Program-made: the position numbers and the translations under genes | NCBI RefSeq assembly: GCF_001905345.1 | Contig: NZ_LFBV01000002.1 | Location: forward strand, 372,001 to 436,000 | Direction: 5' to 3' | Length of the DNA: 64,000 nucleotides | From: Streptomyces uncialis | Lineage (GTDB): Bacteria > Actinomycetota > Actinomycetes > Streptomycetales > Streptomycetaceae | Shown: positions 52,247 through 60,512 of the stretch, one piece after another | How positions within the stretch are numbered: position 1 is the first letter of the stretch | Layout of the letters: every line of letters starts with the position of its first letter | Notes under the pieces: model-generated | What the model was told of the DNA's origin: nothing | What the model saw: only the letters and a program-made list of their open reading frames with translations | Databases searched by the model: none

Positions 52247-52771
52247 ATGCCAGAGATCCAGTTGCTCCGCGCCGACCACGCCGCCGCGCTGCGTGCCTTC
52301 GAGTGGGAGAACCGCGCGTATTTCGCCGAGTCGGTGCCCGACCGGGGTGACGCCTACTTCACCGGCTTCGCCGAACGGCATGAAGCGCTGCTGGCCGAGC
52401 AGGCCGCCGGACTCGGCTGGTTCCATCTGGTCGTGGACGGGGACGGCGAGGTGCTGGGCCGGGTCAATCTGATCGATGCCGCGGACGGCGAGGCCGAACT
52501 GGGCTTCCGGATCGCCCGCAAGGCCACCGGCCGGGGGCTCGCCACCGACGTGGTGCGGCGGATCTGTGTCCGCGCGGCCCACGAGTACGGTCTGACCTCG
52601 CTGCGGGCCGCGGCGACCCTCGACAACGCGGGCTCGCGGGCGGTGCTGGTCCGCACGGGCTTCGTACCGGCGGGCGAGACCGTGCTGGACGGGCGTCCGG
52701 CACGGTGCTTCACCCTCGCGCTCGCGGTACCGGACGGCGAAGGCCGCCCGGTGCGGGTGTCCTCAGGGTGA
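52247..52771 (+). CDS. GNAT-family N-acetyltransferase (RimJ-like)
   Basis: 174 residues. The ATG at 52247 is chosen for its spacing from TACCGT. The fold starts LLRADHAAALRAFEWENRAYF, with GRVNLIDAADGEAELGFRIA (about residue 72), the acetyl-CoA loop KATGRGLATDVVRR (about 95) and LRAAATLDNAGSRAVLVRTGF. This branch includes RimJ/RimL-type and antibiotic acetyltransferases; the substrate is unknown. Confidence 0.87.
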   Translation: MPEIQLLRADHAAALRAFEWENRAYFAESVPDRGDAYFTGFAERHEALLAEQAAGLGWFHLVVDGDGEVLGRVNLIDAADGEAELGFRIARKATGRGLATDVVRRICVRAAHEYGLTSLRAAATLDNAGSRAVLVRTGFVPAGETVLDGRPARCFTLALAVPDGEGRPVRVSSG

Positions 52772-54028
52772 CGGATGGTGGGCGAGCGTGAGATGCGGAT
52801 CGGGTCCGCCAGGTTCCGGCGCGGGATCGGCGTGCACCAGCGCGGCCGTCAGCCGGGGTACGGAGTGCAGCAGCGCGTGCTCCGCGTCCACGGCCACCTG
52901 ATGTGCCTGCCGGACCGTCAGATCCCCGTCGACCACAACCGAGACCTCGGCGCGCAGCCGGTGCCCGATCCAGCGCAGCCGCAGCTCGCCCACGGACCGC
53001 ACCCCGGGAGTCGCGAGCAGGGCGTGTTCCGCCCCGTCGACCAGCGCCGGGTCCACCGCGTCCATGGCCCGCCGGAACACCTCGCGGGCCGCGTCGCGCA
53101 GCACCAGCAGGATCGCGGCGGTGATGGCGAGACCGACCAGCGGGTCGGCGAGCCCCCAGCCCAGGGCGGCTCCCCCGGCGCTCAGCAGCACCGCCAGTGA
53201 GGTGTACCCGTCCGTGCGCGCGTGCAGTCCGTCCGCTACCAGCGCCGCCGAGCCGATCTCCCGGCCGACCCTGATGCGGTAGCGCGCGACCGCCTCGTTG
53301 CCGAGGAATCCGATGACCGCCGCGACGGCGACCACCGGCACATGGGTCATCTCCCGGGGTGACAGCAGCCGCTCGACGGCGGACCACGCGGCAAACGCCG
53401 CCGAACCGGCGATCACCAGCAGCACGGCCAGTCCCGCCAGGTCCTCCGCCCGTCCGTAGCCGTAGGTGAACCGACGGTTGGCGGCCCGCCGCCCGAGCAG
53501 GAACGCGACGGCCAGGGGGACAGCGGTCAGTGCGTCGGCGGTGTTGTGGACGGTGTCCCCGAGCAGCGCGACGGAGCCCGACAGCACGACGACGACCGCC
53601 TGGGCCACGGCGGTGGCACCGAGCACGGCGAGCGAGATCCACAGCGCCCGCAGACCTCGCGCGGACGCCTCCATGGCAGCGTCGACCTTCTGCCCGCTGT
53701 CGTGGGAGTGCGGCCGGAAGCGGTGGGCGAGGCGGTCCGTGAGGCGGCGCGGCCGGGACCGGTGACTGTGATCGTGGCCTTGTCCGTCACCGTGACCTTG
53801 GCCCTGGCCCTGGCCCTGGCCCTCGTCGTGACCCTGGCCCTGGCCGTGGCCCTGGCCCTGGCCGTGGCCCTGGCCCTGGCCGTGGCCCTGGCCGTGGCCC
53901 TGGCCGTGGCCGTGCTGGTGCTGGTGCTGGTGCTGGTGACCCGGTATGTACGGGTGTCCGTGACCTTGGCGGTGCTCCTGGCCGTGCTCGTGGTGATGAC
54001 CCTGGTGCGGGTGGGGGTCGGGACTCAT
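52763..54028 (-). CDS. Cation diffusion facilitator with long His-rich N-terminus
   Basis: 421 residues. Start ATG 54028 with GGAGG ten bases upstream. The first 115 residues hold about 27 histidines in low-complexity units such as HGQGHGQGQGHG, a metal-buffering tail. Six membrane helices follow: GSVALLGDTVHNTADALTAV (about residue 155, metal-site Asp and His) and ALVADGLHARTDGYTSLAV (about 268) are the CDF zinc-site repeats, and a cytoplasmic C-terminal domain ends the protein. CDFs export Zn2+, Co2+ or similar ions. Divergent from an ArsR/SmtB regulator. Confidence 0.93.
   Translation of the reverse strand: MSPDPHPHQGHHHEHGQEHRQGHGHPYIPGHQHQHQHQHGHGQGHGQGHGQGQGHGQGQGHGQGQGHDEGQGQGQGQGHGDGQGHDHSHRSRPRRLTDRLAHRFRPHSHDSGQKVDAAMEASARGLRALWISLAVLGATAVAQAVVVVLSGSVALLGDTVHNTADALTAVPLAVAFLLGRRAANRRFTYGYGRAEDLAGLAVLLVIAGSAAFAAWSAVERLLSPREMTHVPVVAVAAVIGFLGNEAVARYRIRVGREIGSAALVADGLHARTDGYTSLAVLLSAGGAALGWGLADPLVGLAITAAILLVLRDAAREVFRRAMDAVDPALVDGAEHALLATPGVRSVGELRLRWIGHRLRAEVSVVVDGDLTVRQAHQVAVDAEHALLHSVPRLTAALVHADPAPEPGGPDPHLTLAHHPSP
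53780..53945. repeat. Hexamer-based repeat encoding the His/Gln/Gly-rich tail
   Basis: On the plus strand the unit is GGCCCT or GGCCGT, about two dozen near-tandem copies. It encodes the HGQGHG-type repeats of the CDF N-terminus on the minus strand. Confidence 0.85.
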
Positions 54029-54111
54029 CCGGGGACGTCCTCCATGGCGGTGGGCGGGGTCCGGCCGCGGCCGGGGGCCTCTCGGGGGCGGGCGGTTCCT
54101 GGCCCGCACGG

Positions 54112-54140
54112 TGGACATGCCCCGCGCGGCGGCCCATCAT
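54112..54140 (+). promoter_or_regulatory. ArsR-gene promoter, leaderless
   Basis: TGGACA (54112-54117) and CATCAT (54135-54140) are 17 bases apart, and the ATG at 54147 follows six bases later. TGCGT-N8-ACGCA overlapping the start is a possible operator of the ArsR protein itself. Confidence 0.6.
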
Positions 54141-54146
54141 GTGCGT

Positions 54147-54482
54147 ATGAGCGCACGCATGCACCTTTCATCTGCGCAGGATGCGCACCCGCGCCCCCCG
54201 GGCGACAGCGACGCGTACGCACGCGCGGCGGAGGTGCTCGCCCTGCTCGGGGATCGCACCCGGCTGATCCTGCTGAAGCGGCTGGCCGGGGGCGAGGCCG
54301 ATGTGAGCACGCTGACCAGGGCCTCGGGCGCCGCCCGGCCCGCTGTGAGCCAGCATCTGGCGCGACTGCGGCTGGCGGGGGTGGTGAGCACGCGCAAGGA
54401 CGGCCGCCGCGTCGTGTATTCCCTCCCGGAGGGACCGGTGCGACGGGTGGTGGACGAGGCGCTGCGACTCACCGACCGGTAA
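54147..54482 (+). CDS. ArsR/SmtB-family metal-sensing repressor
   Basis: 111 residues. Winged helix-turn-helix: LALLGDRTRLILLKRLAGGEADVSTL in outline, recognition helix AARPAVSQHLARLRLAGVVSTRKDGRRVVYSLPE in outline. The divergent gene encodes a CDF metal exporter, which this protein probably represses until the metal is bound. The typical CxC motif of the alpha-3 helix is absent, but His pairs exist in the N-terminus and near the C-terminus, so the sensing site is not clear. The start is leaderless. Confidence 0.88.
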   Translation: MSARMHLSSAQDAHPRPPGDSDAYARAAEVLALLGDRTRLILLKRLAGGEADVSTLTRASGAARPAVSQHLARLRLAGVVSTRKDGRRVVYSLPEGPVRRVVDEALRLTDR

Positions 54483-54925
54483 TCGCAGCGGGAGCGGGCG
54501 CCGGCGGGCCGGAAGCGCCTCCCAGGAATTCAACTGCTCTGCTTCGTAGTACGGTTGGGCATCCGGGAGCCCCGGGCCGCCCAGGCCCGGACCGGGGCCG
54601 GAAACCGGTCCGTGTCGTCCGCGCGGCGATCAGGACCATCCGCCGCCACCGCGTGGTACTTTGAATGTGGCACATGTGTACGCCGCTCTCGGCGCCGTTG
54701 CCATATCTCTCCCTATCACCTCTTCGCCGCCCCGCCCACGGGGTGCGCCACCGCTCGTCCTTCCCGGGCCGGCGGACGTCGAGGAGTGTGTGTTTCTCCG
54801 TTCTGTTCCGGTCGCGGGCCTCTTCCGCCCGCCGCGGGGGCGTGGTCGTGCCGCCCCTTGCCCCGACACCGGGTCCACCCCTTGCCAGTTCACTCACCCG
54901 CCGTCCGCGAAAGGACCCCGTCCCC
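54483..54925. other. Upstream region of the short rho gene, no gene seen
   Basis: 443 bases without a convincing gene. It ends in the leader of the rho paralogue (AAAGGA 11-16 bases before its ATG). A long 5' leader is usual for rho genes, which are often autoregulated; I see no defined structure here. Confidence 0.45.
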
Positions 54926-56101
54926 ATGACCAGCATCCTCGAACACCCCACCACGCGAGGCACCACCGTCCGGCCCGCCGAGGTCACGGTGGCCGGTGTC
55001 CTGGACCTCACCCCGCAGGGCCACGGGTTCCTGCGGCCCCCCGACCTCATGCCCACCCCTCAGGACCCGTATGTCCCGGTCACGCTCGTGCGCCGGCTCG
55101 GGCTGCGCACGGGTGACGCCGTCTCAGGAACCCTGAGCACGGGCGCCGACGCGAAGCGGGGCGTCAAGCGGACCGTCGGCCGGGTCGACCTGGTGGAGGG
55201 CCTGCCCCCCGAGCAGCTGGGCCTCCGCCCGCACTTCGGTGATCTCACCCCGCTGCACCCCCGGGAGGCGCTCCGGATGGAGGGCGGGGCGAGCGGGCTC
55301 ACGATGCGCGTCACCGATCTCGTGTCGCCCGTCGGCAAGGGACAGCGCGGGCTGATCGTCGCCCCGCCGAAGACCGGCAAGACCGTGCTCCTCCAGCAAC
55401 TCGCCGCCGCCGTCGCCCGCAACCACCCCGACTGCGTGCTCATGGTCGTCCTGCTGGACGAGCGGCCCGAGGAGGTCACCGACATGCGGCGCACGGTCCG
55501 CGGCGAGGTGCTGGCCTCCACCTTCGACCGCCCCGCGAAGGACCACATCGCCCTCGCGGAACTCGCGGTGGAGCGCGCCAAGCGGCTGGTCGAACGCGGC
55601 AAGGACGTCGTCATGCTGCTGGACTCGCTGACCCGGCTGTGCCGCGCGCACAACAACGCGGCCTCGTCCGGCGGCCGTACGCTCAGCGGCGGGGTCGACG
55701 CACGGGCCCTGTCGGGATCGAAGCGGCTGTTCGGGGCCGCGCGCTGCGCGGAGGAGGGCGGATCGCTGACCATCCTCGCGACGGCCCTGGTCGAGACCGG
55801 CTCCCGCGCGGACGACTACTACTTCGAGGAGCTCAAGGGCACCGGCAACATGGAGATCCGGCTCAGCCGGGAACTCGCCGACAAGCGGGTGTACCCGGCG
55901 GTGGACATCGTCGCCTCGGGCACCCGGCGGGAGGAATTCCTCGTCCCCGCACCGGATCTGGCGGTTGTCCGGGGCCTGCGCCGCGCGCTGATCGGCCAGA
56001 GCGTCCAGACCGCGCTGGAGACCCTGCTGGACCGGATGCGCAGCACCCCCTCCAACGCCGACTTCCTGCGCAAGGCGCGGGCCACCCTGCCGCCGTCCTG
56101 A
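54926..56101 (+). CDS. Short paralogue of transcription termination factor Rho
   Basis: 391 residues. The primary RNA-binding cold-shock part is reduced but visible (VAGVLDLTPQGHGFLRPPDL, residues 20-39), and the ATPase/translocation core is intact: Walker A APPKTGKT (about 147), Walker B VVLLDERPEEVTDM (about 172), LLDSLTRLCRAHN (about 231), Q-loop SGGVDARAL and R-loop YYFEELKGTGNMEIRLSRE. The Arg/Asp-rich N-terminal insertion of the main actinobacterial Rho (600+ residues) is missing. Ring-shaped RNA helicase that releases RNA polymerase. A second, compact Rho in one genome is unusual. Confidence 0.9.
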   Translation: MTSILEHPTTRGTTVRPAEVTVAGVLDLTPQGHGFLRPPDLMPTPQDPYVPVTLVRRLGLRTGDAVSGTLSTGADAKRGVKRTVGRVDLVEGLPPEQLGLRPHFGDLTPLHPREALRMEGGASGLTMRVTDLVSPVGKGQRGLIVAPPKTGKTVLLQQLAAAVARNHPDCVLMVVLLDERPEEVTDMRRTVRGEVLASTFDRPAKDHIALAELAVERAKRLVERGKDVVMLLDSLTRLCRAHNNAASSGGRTLSGGVDARALSGSKRLFGAARCAEEGGSLTILATALVETGSRADDYYFEELKGTGNMEIRLSRELADKRVYPAVDIVASGTRREEFLVPAPDLAVVRGLRRALIGQSVQTALETLLDRMRSTPSNADFLRKARATLPPS

Positions 56102-56156
56102 CGGTCGGCGACAACGGCGAAGCGCCTGGTCACCGGGGGTTGTCAGTGGTGGCGCC

Positions 56157-56162
56157 TAGGAT
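56157..56162 (+). promoter_or_regulatory. -10 box of a probable leaderless promoter
   Basis: TAGGAT ends six bases before the ATG at 56169. TTGTCA lies 11 bases upstream, the same spacing as at 41027. Confidence 0.5.
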
Positions 56163-56168
56163 CGCGCC

Positions 56169-56861
56169 ATGGATGAGAACAGGTGGGCGGGGGTCCGCGA
56201 GCGGGTGCTGGCGCTGGCTGGACACCCGGGTGCGGAGCAGGTGTTCGGCCTGCCGGACGGTGAGCCGCTGCGGGCTCCGCTGACCCGGGCACAGCTCGCG
56301 GAGCTGGAGGGCCAGATCGGTACGCGGCTGCCGGAGGAGTACCGCGGATTCCTGCTCCAGGTGGGCGCGGGCGGAGCGGGCCCCTCGTACGGCGTGTTCC
56401 CGGTGGTCCTGGACGCGGACGGCCGCTGGGGCTGGGAGGGGGACGGCGGTGACATGACGGATCCCGCCCGGCTCGGGGAGCCGTTCGCCACGGTCCGTGC
56501 GGACGCCGCCGAGCTCGCCGCGCTCCAGGCGAGGACTCCCGAGGAGGAGGACTTCCCGGACGCCCCGGACGCCTTCGAGGCCGCGTACGACGAGTGGGAC
56601 GAGCGCCATTCCGAGGTGCTGTTCTCCGGGGAGCGGACCATCGGCGCGATATGTCTGTGCCATAAGGGGTGCTGTCTGCGGCAGTGGCTCGTGGTCTCCG
56701 GTCCGGAGGCGGGCACCGTCTGGGACGACCCCCGGGCCGACTGGGCCGACATCGAGCCCCTCACCGGCCCGGACGGCCGCTCGCTCACCTTCGCGCAGTG
56801 GTACATGAGCTGGCTGGAGGAGGCCGAGCGCACGGCGGAGCGGTACGGGGAGGCGGCCTGA
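56169..56861 (+). CDS. SMI1/KNR4 (SUKH) family protein, second copy
   Basis: 230 residues, acidic, cytoplasmic. The SUKH core begins LTRAQLAELEGQIGTRLPEEY and GFLLQVGAGGAGP (about residues 38-75); a later part contains ICLCHKGCCLRQWLVVSG, which is cysteine-rich. It is not closely similar to the SUKH protein at 18236. No toxin gene is adjacent. A leaderless start is likely. Confidence 0.82.
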   Translation: MDENRWAGVRERVLALAGHPGAEQVFGLPDGEPLRAPLTRAQLAELEGQIGTRLPEEYRGFLLQVGAGGAGPSYGVFPVVLDADGRWGWEGDGGDMTDPARLGEPFATVRADAAELAALQARTPEEEDFPDAPDAFEAAYDEWDERHSEVLFSGERTIGAICLCHKGCCLRQWLVVSGPEAGTVWDDPRADWADIEPLTGPDGRSLTFAQWYMSWLEEAERTAERYGEAA

Positions 56862-57044
56862 CGGCCCCGGACGTACCCGGTGCACGGGTCTGGCGTGGCC
56901 CGCGCGGGTGCACCATGATCATCGGATGCCGGGTGTCCGGGGTCGAAACCTCCGGGCCCACGCGTACCGCCCTGACGCCCGACGGGTCCGCCGCGCCGCC
57001 GTGACGCCCCGTCAGCCGTCCACCGACCATGGGAGAAGCACGCC

Positions 57045-58082
57045 TTGACCCCTTCCGTTCCGTCCTCCGCCGCGGCCCCCGCGCTCGCCGATCAGCTGGT
57101 CCAGCAGTCCTGGGGGTTCGTCACCGACCGGGCGCTCCAGACCGCCGCGGAGCTCGGGATACCCGATCTCGTCGCCCGGGGTCCGGTTCCCCTGGCGGCG
57201 CTCGCCGAGGCGACCGGTTCGCTGCCCGATGCCCTGGGCCGGCTGCTGCGACCGCTCGTCGCCACCGGGGTGTTCACCCTGGACGGCACCGGTGGTTACG
57301 GTCCCACCGGGACCAGCGTCCTGCTGGAGTCGGCGCATCCGCAGACCCTGCGCCCATGGTTCAGGCTGATGTACCGGGTGACGTTCCGGATGTTCGACGA
57401 TCCGCTGTTCACGCTGCGGACGGGACGGCCCGCGTTCGAGGAGCGGTTCGGCAACACCTACTTCGGCCATATGGCCGAGCACCCCGACGACAACGACGTG
57501 TTCCATGCCGCCATGGCGTCCTTCACCCGCCGGACCGCCCGCGCGGTCGCCTCGGCGTACGACTTCTCGGACGCCGGGTCCCTGGCCGACATCGGCGGCG
57601 GGCTGGGGACCCTGATCTCCGAGATCCTCTCCTCCGCCCCGGCGGCGACCGGCACGGTCTTCGATCTTCCGCACATGGCGGAAGCGGCCCGTGGCGCGCT
57701 GGACGCGGCAGGGGTGGGCGAGCGGGCCACGGTGGTGTCCGGGGACTTCTTCGCCGCTGTCCCCCGGGCCGACACGCTGCTGCTGTCCTGGATCCTGCAC
57801 GACTGGGACGACGAGAAGTCGCTGGAGATCCTGCGCGCCTGCCGAAAGGCCCAGGAGAGCGGACAGGGCCACCTGCTGATCGTGGAGGCGGTGCTGCCCG
57901 AACTGCCGGGCCCCGGGCAGACGACGGCCCTGGATCTGGTGATGCTGTTCGGCCTGGGCGGACGGGAACGCACCGAAACCGAGTACGCCGCGCTGCTGGA
58001 CACCGCGGGCTACGAGCACATCCGTACGCTGCCGCTCGAAGCACCCGGGATGCATGTCATCGAGGCCCGCACCCGCGGCTGA
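57045..58082 (+). CDS. SAM-dependent O-methyltransferase (family 2)
   Basis: 345 residues. A TTG start with GGGAGAAG about seven bases upstream; an ATG at 57029 is out of frame. The N-terminal dimerisation domain (about 1-160) precedes the Rossmann fold: motif I LADIGGGLGTLISEIL (about residue 182), the AdoMet acid in VFDLPHMAEAA, and LSWILHDWDDEKSLEIL (about 248) with the catalytic His, as in antibiotic and flavonoid O-methyltransferases. The substrate is unknown; no biosynthetic genes adjoin it. Confidence 0.88.
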   Translation: MTPSVPSSAAAPALADQLVQQSWGFVTDRALQTAAELGIPDLVARGPVPLAALAEATGSLPDALGRLLRPLVATGVFTLDGTGGYGPTGTSVLLESAHPQTLRPWFRLMYRVTFRMFDDPLFTLRTGRPAFEERFGNTYFGHMAEHPDDNDVFHAAMASFTRRTARAVASAYDFSDAGSLADIGGGLGTLISEILSSAPAATGTVFDLPHMAEAARGALDAAGVGERATVVSGDFFAAVPRADTLLLSWILHDWDDEKSLEILRACRKAQESGQGHLLIVEAVLPELPGPGQTTALDLVMLFGLGGRERTETEYAALLDTAGYEHIRTLPLEAPGMHVIEARTRG

Positions 58083-58109
58083 GCCCCCCGTCCCCGGCGT
58101 TCCGGCTGG

Positions 58110-58140
58110 GCTGCTGTGCTGCTGTGCTGCTGTGCTGCTG
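58110..58140. repeat. Tandem octamer GCTGCTGT, 3.9 copies
   Basis: Perfect copies at 58110, 58118 and 58126 plus a partial one, just after the methyltransferase stop codon. Confidence 0.92.
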
Positions 58141-58301
58141 GGTCCGGTGTTTCCGGCGGGGGCGGCTGGGTCCGCCGGGGCGGCCGGGGACGGGTGCGGC
58201 CCACCTCGCGGACACCGACTGCCGGTGCCCGCGCCGGTGCGGCGGGCACGGGTGCGGGTGATGCTGGTGGGGCGGGGGCAGCCGTGCGCGAAGGAGGCTC
58301 C

Positions 58302-59126
58302 ATGCCCGACGACGAGCCCGGCGAACGTGACGGCGAGCCCGGTACGCGACACGACCACGGCTCGAAGCGCGACAGCGGCACCGAGCACGGCGGCGGCACC
58401 GAGCAGGGCGGCGGACCCGGCGGTGAACTGCGCGAGTACCACGCCAAGCGCCGTTTCGACCGGACCGGGGAGCCCCGGGGCCTGCCCGCGTCCACCGAGG
58501 ACACGGCCGTACCGGCGGACGGCGAGGCGGCGGAGCCCGGCGCCGGACACCGGTTCGTCGTACAGATCCATGCCGCGAGCACCACGCACTTCGACTTCCG
58601 GCTGGAGGTCGACGGTGTCCTCAAGTCCTGGTCGGTGCCCCGGGGGCCGTCCACCGACCCCGGGGACAAACGGCTGGCGGTGCCCACCGAGGACCACCCG
58701 CTGGAGTACCGCGCGTTCGAGGGAGTGATCCCGCCCGGCGAGTACGGCGGCGGCACGGTCATCGTCTGGGACCACGGCACCTACCGGCCGACCAGCCATG
58801 ACCGGCGCCACCGGCCGGTCCCCTTCGCCCGGTCCCTGGAGCTGGGGCACGCGACGTTCTGGCTCGACGGGACGAAGCTGCGCGGCGGCTACGCGCTGAC
58901 CCGGTTCCGGGACGGCGAGGGCGGATCGGGGCGGGCCGCCTGGCTGCTGGTGAAGTCCCGGGACGAGCGGGCGCGCCGGGACGGCCATGGCACCCCCGAC
59001 CCCCGCCGGGCCCGGTCCGCGCGCAGCGGCCGGACGCTGCGGCAGGTCGCGGAACGTCCCGAGGCCGTCTGGGAGAGCGACCGGGGCGGGCGGCGGGCCG
59101 GGCGGCCGGGGAGCGCGCGGGGATGA
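58302..59126 (+). CDS. Stand-alone LigD 3'-phosphoesterase domain protein
   Basis: 274 residues. AAGGAGG stands four bases before the ATG. After an acidic, disordered N-terminus (1-45) the phosphoesterase domain shows H90, H96 and D98 in QIHAASTTHFDFRLEVDG, then SWSVPRGPSTDPGDKRLAV and EDHPLEYRAFEGVIPPGEYG with the other catalytic His. In LigD this domain trims 3'-ribonucleotides and phosphates at broken ends; here it is a separate protein overlapping the ligase gene by four bases. The C-terminus is Arg/Gly-rich. Confidence 0.9.
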   Translation: MPDDEPGERDGEPGTRHDHGSKRDSGTEHGGGTEQGGGPGGELREYHAKRRFDRTGEPRGLPASTEDTAVPADGEAAEPGAGHRFVVQIHAASTTHFDFRLEVDGVLKSWSVPRGPSTDPGDKRLAVPTEDHPLEYRAFEGVIPPGEYGGGTVIVWDHGTYRPTSHDRRHRPVPFARSLELGHATFWLDGTKLRGGYALTRFRDGEGGSGRAAWLLVKSRDERARRDGHGTPDPRRARSARSGRTLRQVAERPEAVWESDRGGRRAGRPGSARG

Positions 59127-60139
59127 GCGGGCTGCTCGGTTCGCTGCCGCCGGAGCAGGTGCGGCTGCTGTCCGTGGCGCGCCCCGGCCGGGAACTCGCC
59201 GCGCGTCCCATGACCGCGACGCTCAGCGACCGCCGGGAGTTCTCCGCGCGCTGGATCTTCGAACGGAAGCTGGACGGCGTGCGGATGCTCGCCGTCCGGG
59301 AGGCCGGCACGGTCACTCTGGTCTCCCGCAGCGGGCGTCGGGTCGACGGCAGTTACCCGGAGATCGCCGCCGCGCTGGCCGCGCAGGAGCGCGCCGATTT
59401 CACGGTCGACGGGGAGATCGTGGCGTTCACGCACGGCCGGACGGACTTCGGGCTGCTCCAGCGGCGGATGGGGCTGACCCGGGCCGCGGAGGTGGCGGCG
59501 AGCGGGGTGGCGGTGACGTACTGCGTGTTCGACGTGCTGCGGCTCGACGGGGCCGACACCACCGGGCTGCCGCTGCGGACCAGGAAGTCGCTGCTGCGCC
59601 GGGCGCTGACGTACCGGACGCCCCTGCGGTTCACCCCGCACCGCAACGCGGGCGGCACCGATCTGCTGGCGCAGGCGTGTGCCCGGGGCTGGGAGGGGCT
59701 GATCGCCAAGCGGGCCGACAGCCGGTACCAGCCGCGCCGGTCCCCGGACTGGCTGAAGCTGAAGTGCTCGCGCGGCCAGGAGTTCGTGATCGGCGGGTTC
59801 ACCGAGCCCGCCGGGGGCCGGACCGGGTTCGGCGCGTTGCTGCTGGGCCACTACGCGGACGGGGTGCTGCGGTACGCGGGCAAGGTCGGCACCGGCTTCC
59901 CGTCCCGGACGCTGACCGTGCTGCGGACCCGGCTCGACGGACTGCGCCGCCCGGACTCCCCCTTCGGCGACCGGGTCACGGAACGGCACCCCCGGTGGGT
60001 GGAGCCGAGCCTGGTGGCGCAGGTGGAGTTCGCGGAGTGGACCCGGGACGGGATGCTGCGGCATCCCCGCTTCACCGGACTGCGGGACGACAAACGCCCG
60101 CGGGACGTGGTCCGGGAGGAGGCCGGTCCGCCACCGTGA
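59123..60139 (+). CDS. ATP-dependent DNA ligase, LigD ligase-domain type
   Basis: 338 residues. Nucleotidyl-transfer motif I is FERKLDGVRM with the AMP-accepting Lys at K49; RSGRRV, DGEIVAF, ADTTGLPL and EGLIAKRADSRY carry motifs III-V and IV, and WLKLKC motif V, followed by an OB domain. It seals nicks in the NHEJ pathway. Start overlaps the phosphoesterase gene (ATGA). No LigD polymerase (PrimPol) domain is present in either protein; Ku lies 23 kb to the left. Confidence 0.93.
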   Translation: MSGLLGSLPPEQVRLLSVARPGRELAARPMTATLSDRREFSARWIFERKLDGVRMLAVREAGTVTLVSRSGRRVDGSYPEIAAALAAQERADFTVDGEIVAFTHGRTDFGLLQRRMGLTRAAEVAASGVAVTYCVFDVLRLDGADTTGLPLRTRKSLLRRALTYRTPLRFTPHRNAGGTDLLAQACARGWEGLIAKRADSRYQPRRSPDWLKLKCSRGQEFVIGGFTEPAGGRTGFGALLLGHYADGVLRYAGKVGTGFPSRTLTVLRTRLDGLRRPDSPFGDRVTERHPRWVEPSLVAQVEFAEWTRDGMLRHPRFTGLRDDKRPRDVVREEAGPPP

Positions 60140-60512
60140 GGAGCCCGGGGGCGGGCCCGGTCACACGGGACGCGGCATGCCGGATGCGGCGAGGGACTGC
60201 CTGGTGGTTACGCCCTGCTGGTTACGCCACGGTCGGTCGCTCTCCGTGGCGGGTCGCACTCTCCGCGGTGCACGAGCCGCCCCGGGGCCGGGGAGCACGG
60301 CACCCGAGAGGCCCACACACTCCTCACATCAGAACGAATCATCTGAGAAGCGTATGAAATATCCCGAACCATCCCCTCGCCGCTGTCCTCCGGACGCCTG
60401 ATGACGGACCATGGAGGTACCCGGCCGAACCGGCCGTGCGTGGTGGCGGCTGTGCCGCCCTGCGTACGGGGACGGCCGGAAGCGGCACCCTGACCACCGG
60501 GGAGGTGGGCCC
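60140..60512. other. Gap between ligase and htpX with AT-richer promoter region
   Basis: Mostly GC-rich, but 60318-60366 is clearly AT-richer (ATCAGAACGAATCATCTGAG) and may be the htpX promoter. A 15-codon frame from ATG 60354 (MKYPEPSPRRCPPDA) has only a weak ribosome binding site and is not counted as a gene. Confidence 0.5.

Noticed and set aside
53546..54664. Plus-strand frame with long Leu/Ala/Val repeats, resembling membrane helices
   Set aside because: It is the complement of the His/Gln/Gly repeat codons of the CDF gene, so the hydrophobic run is a by-product.
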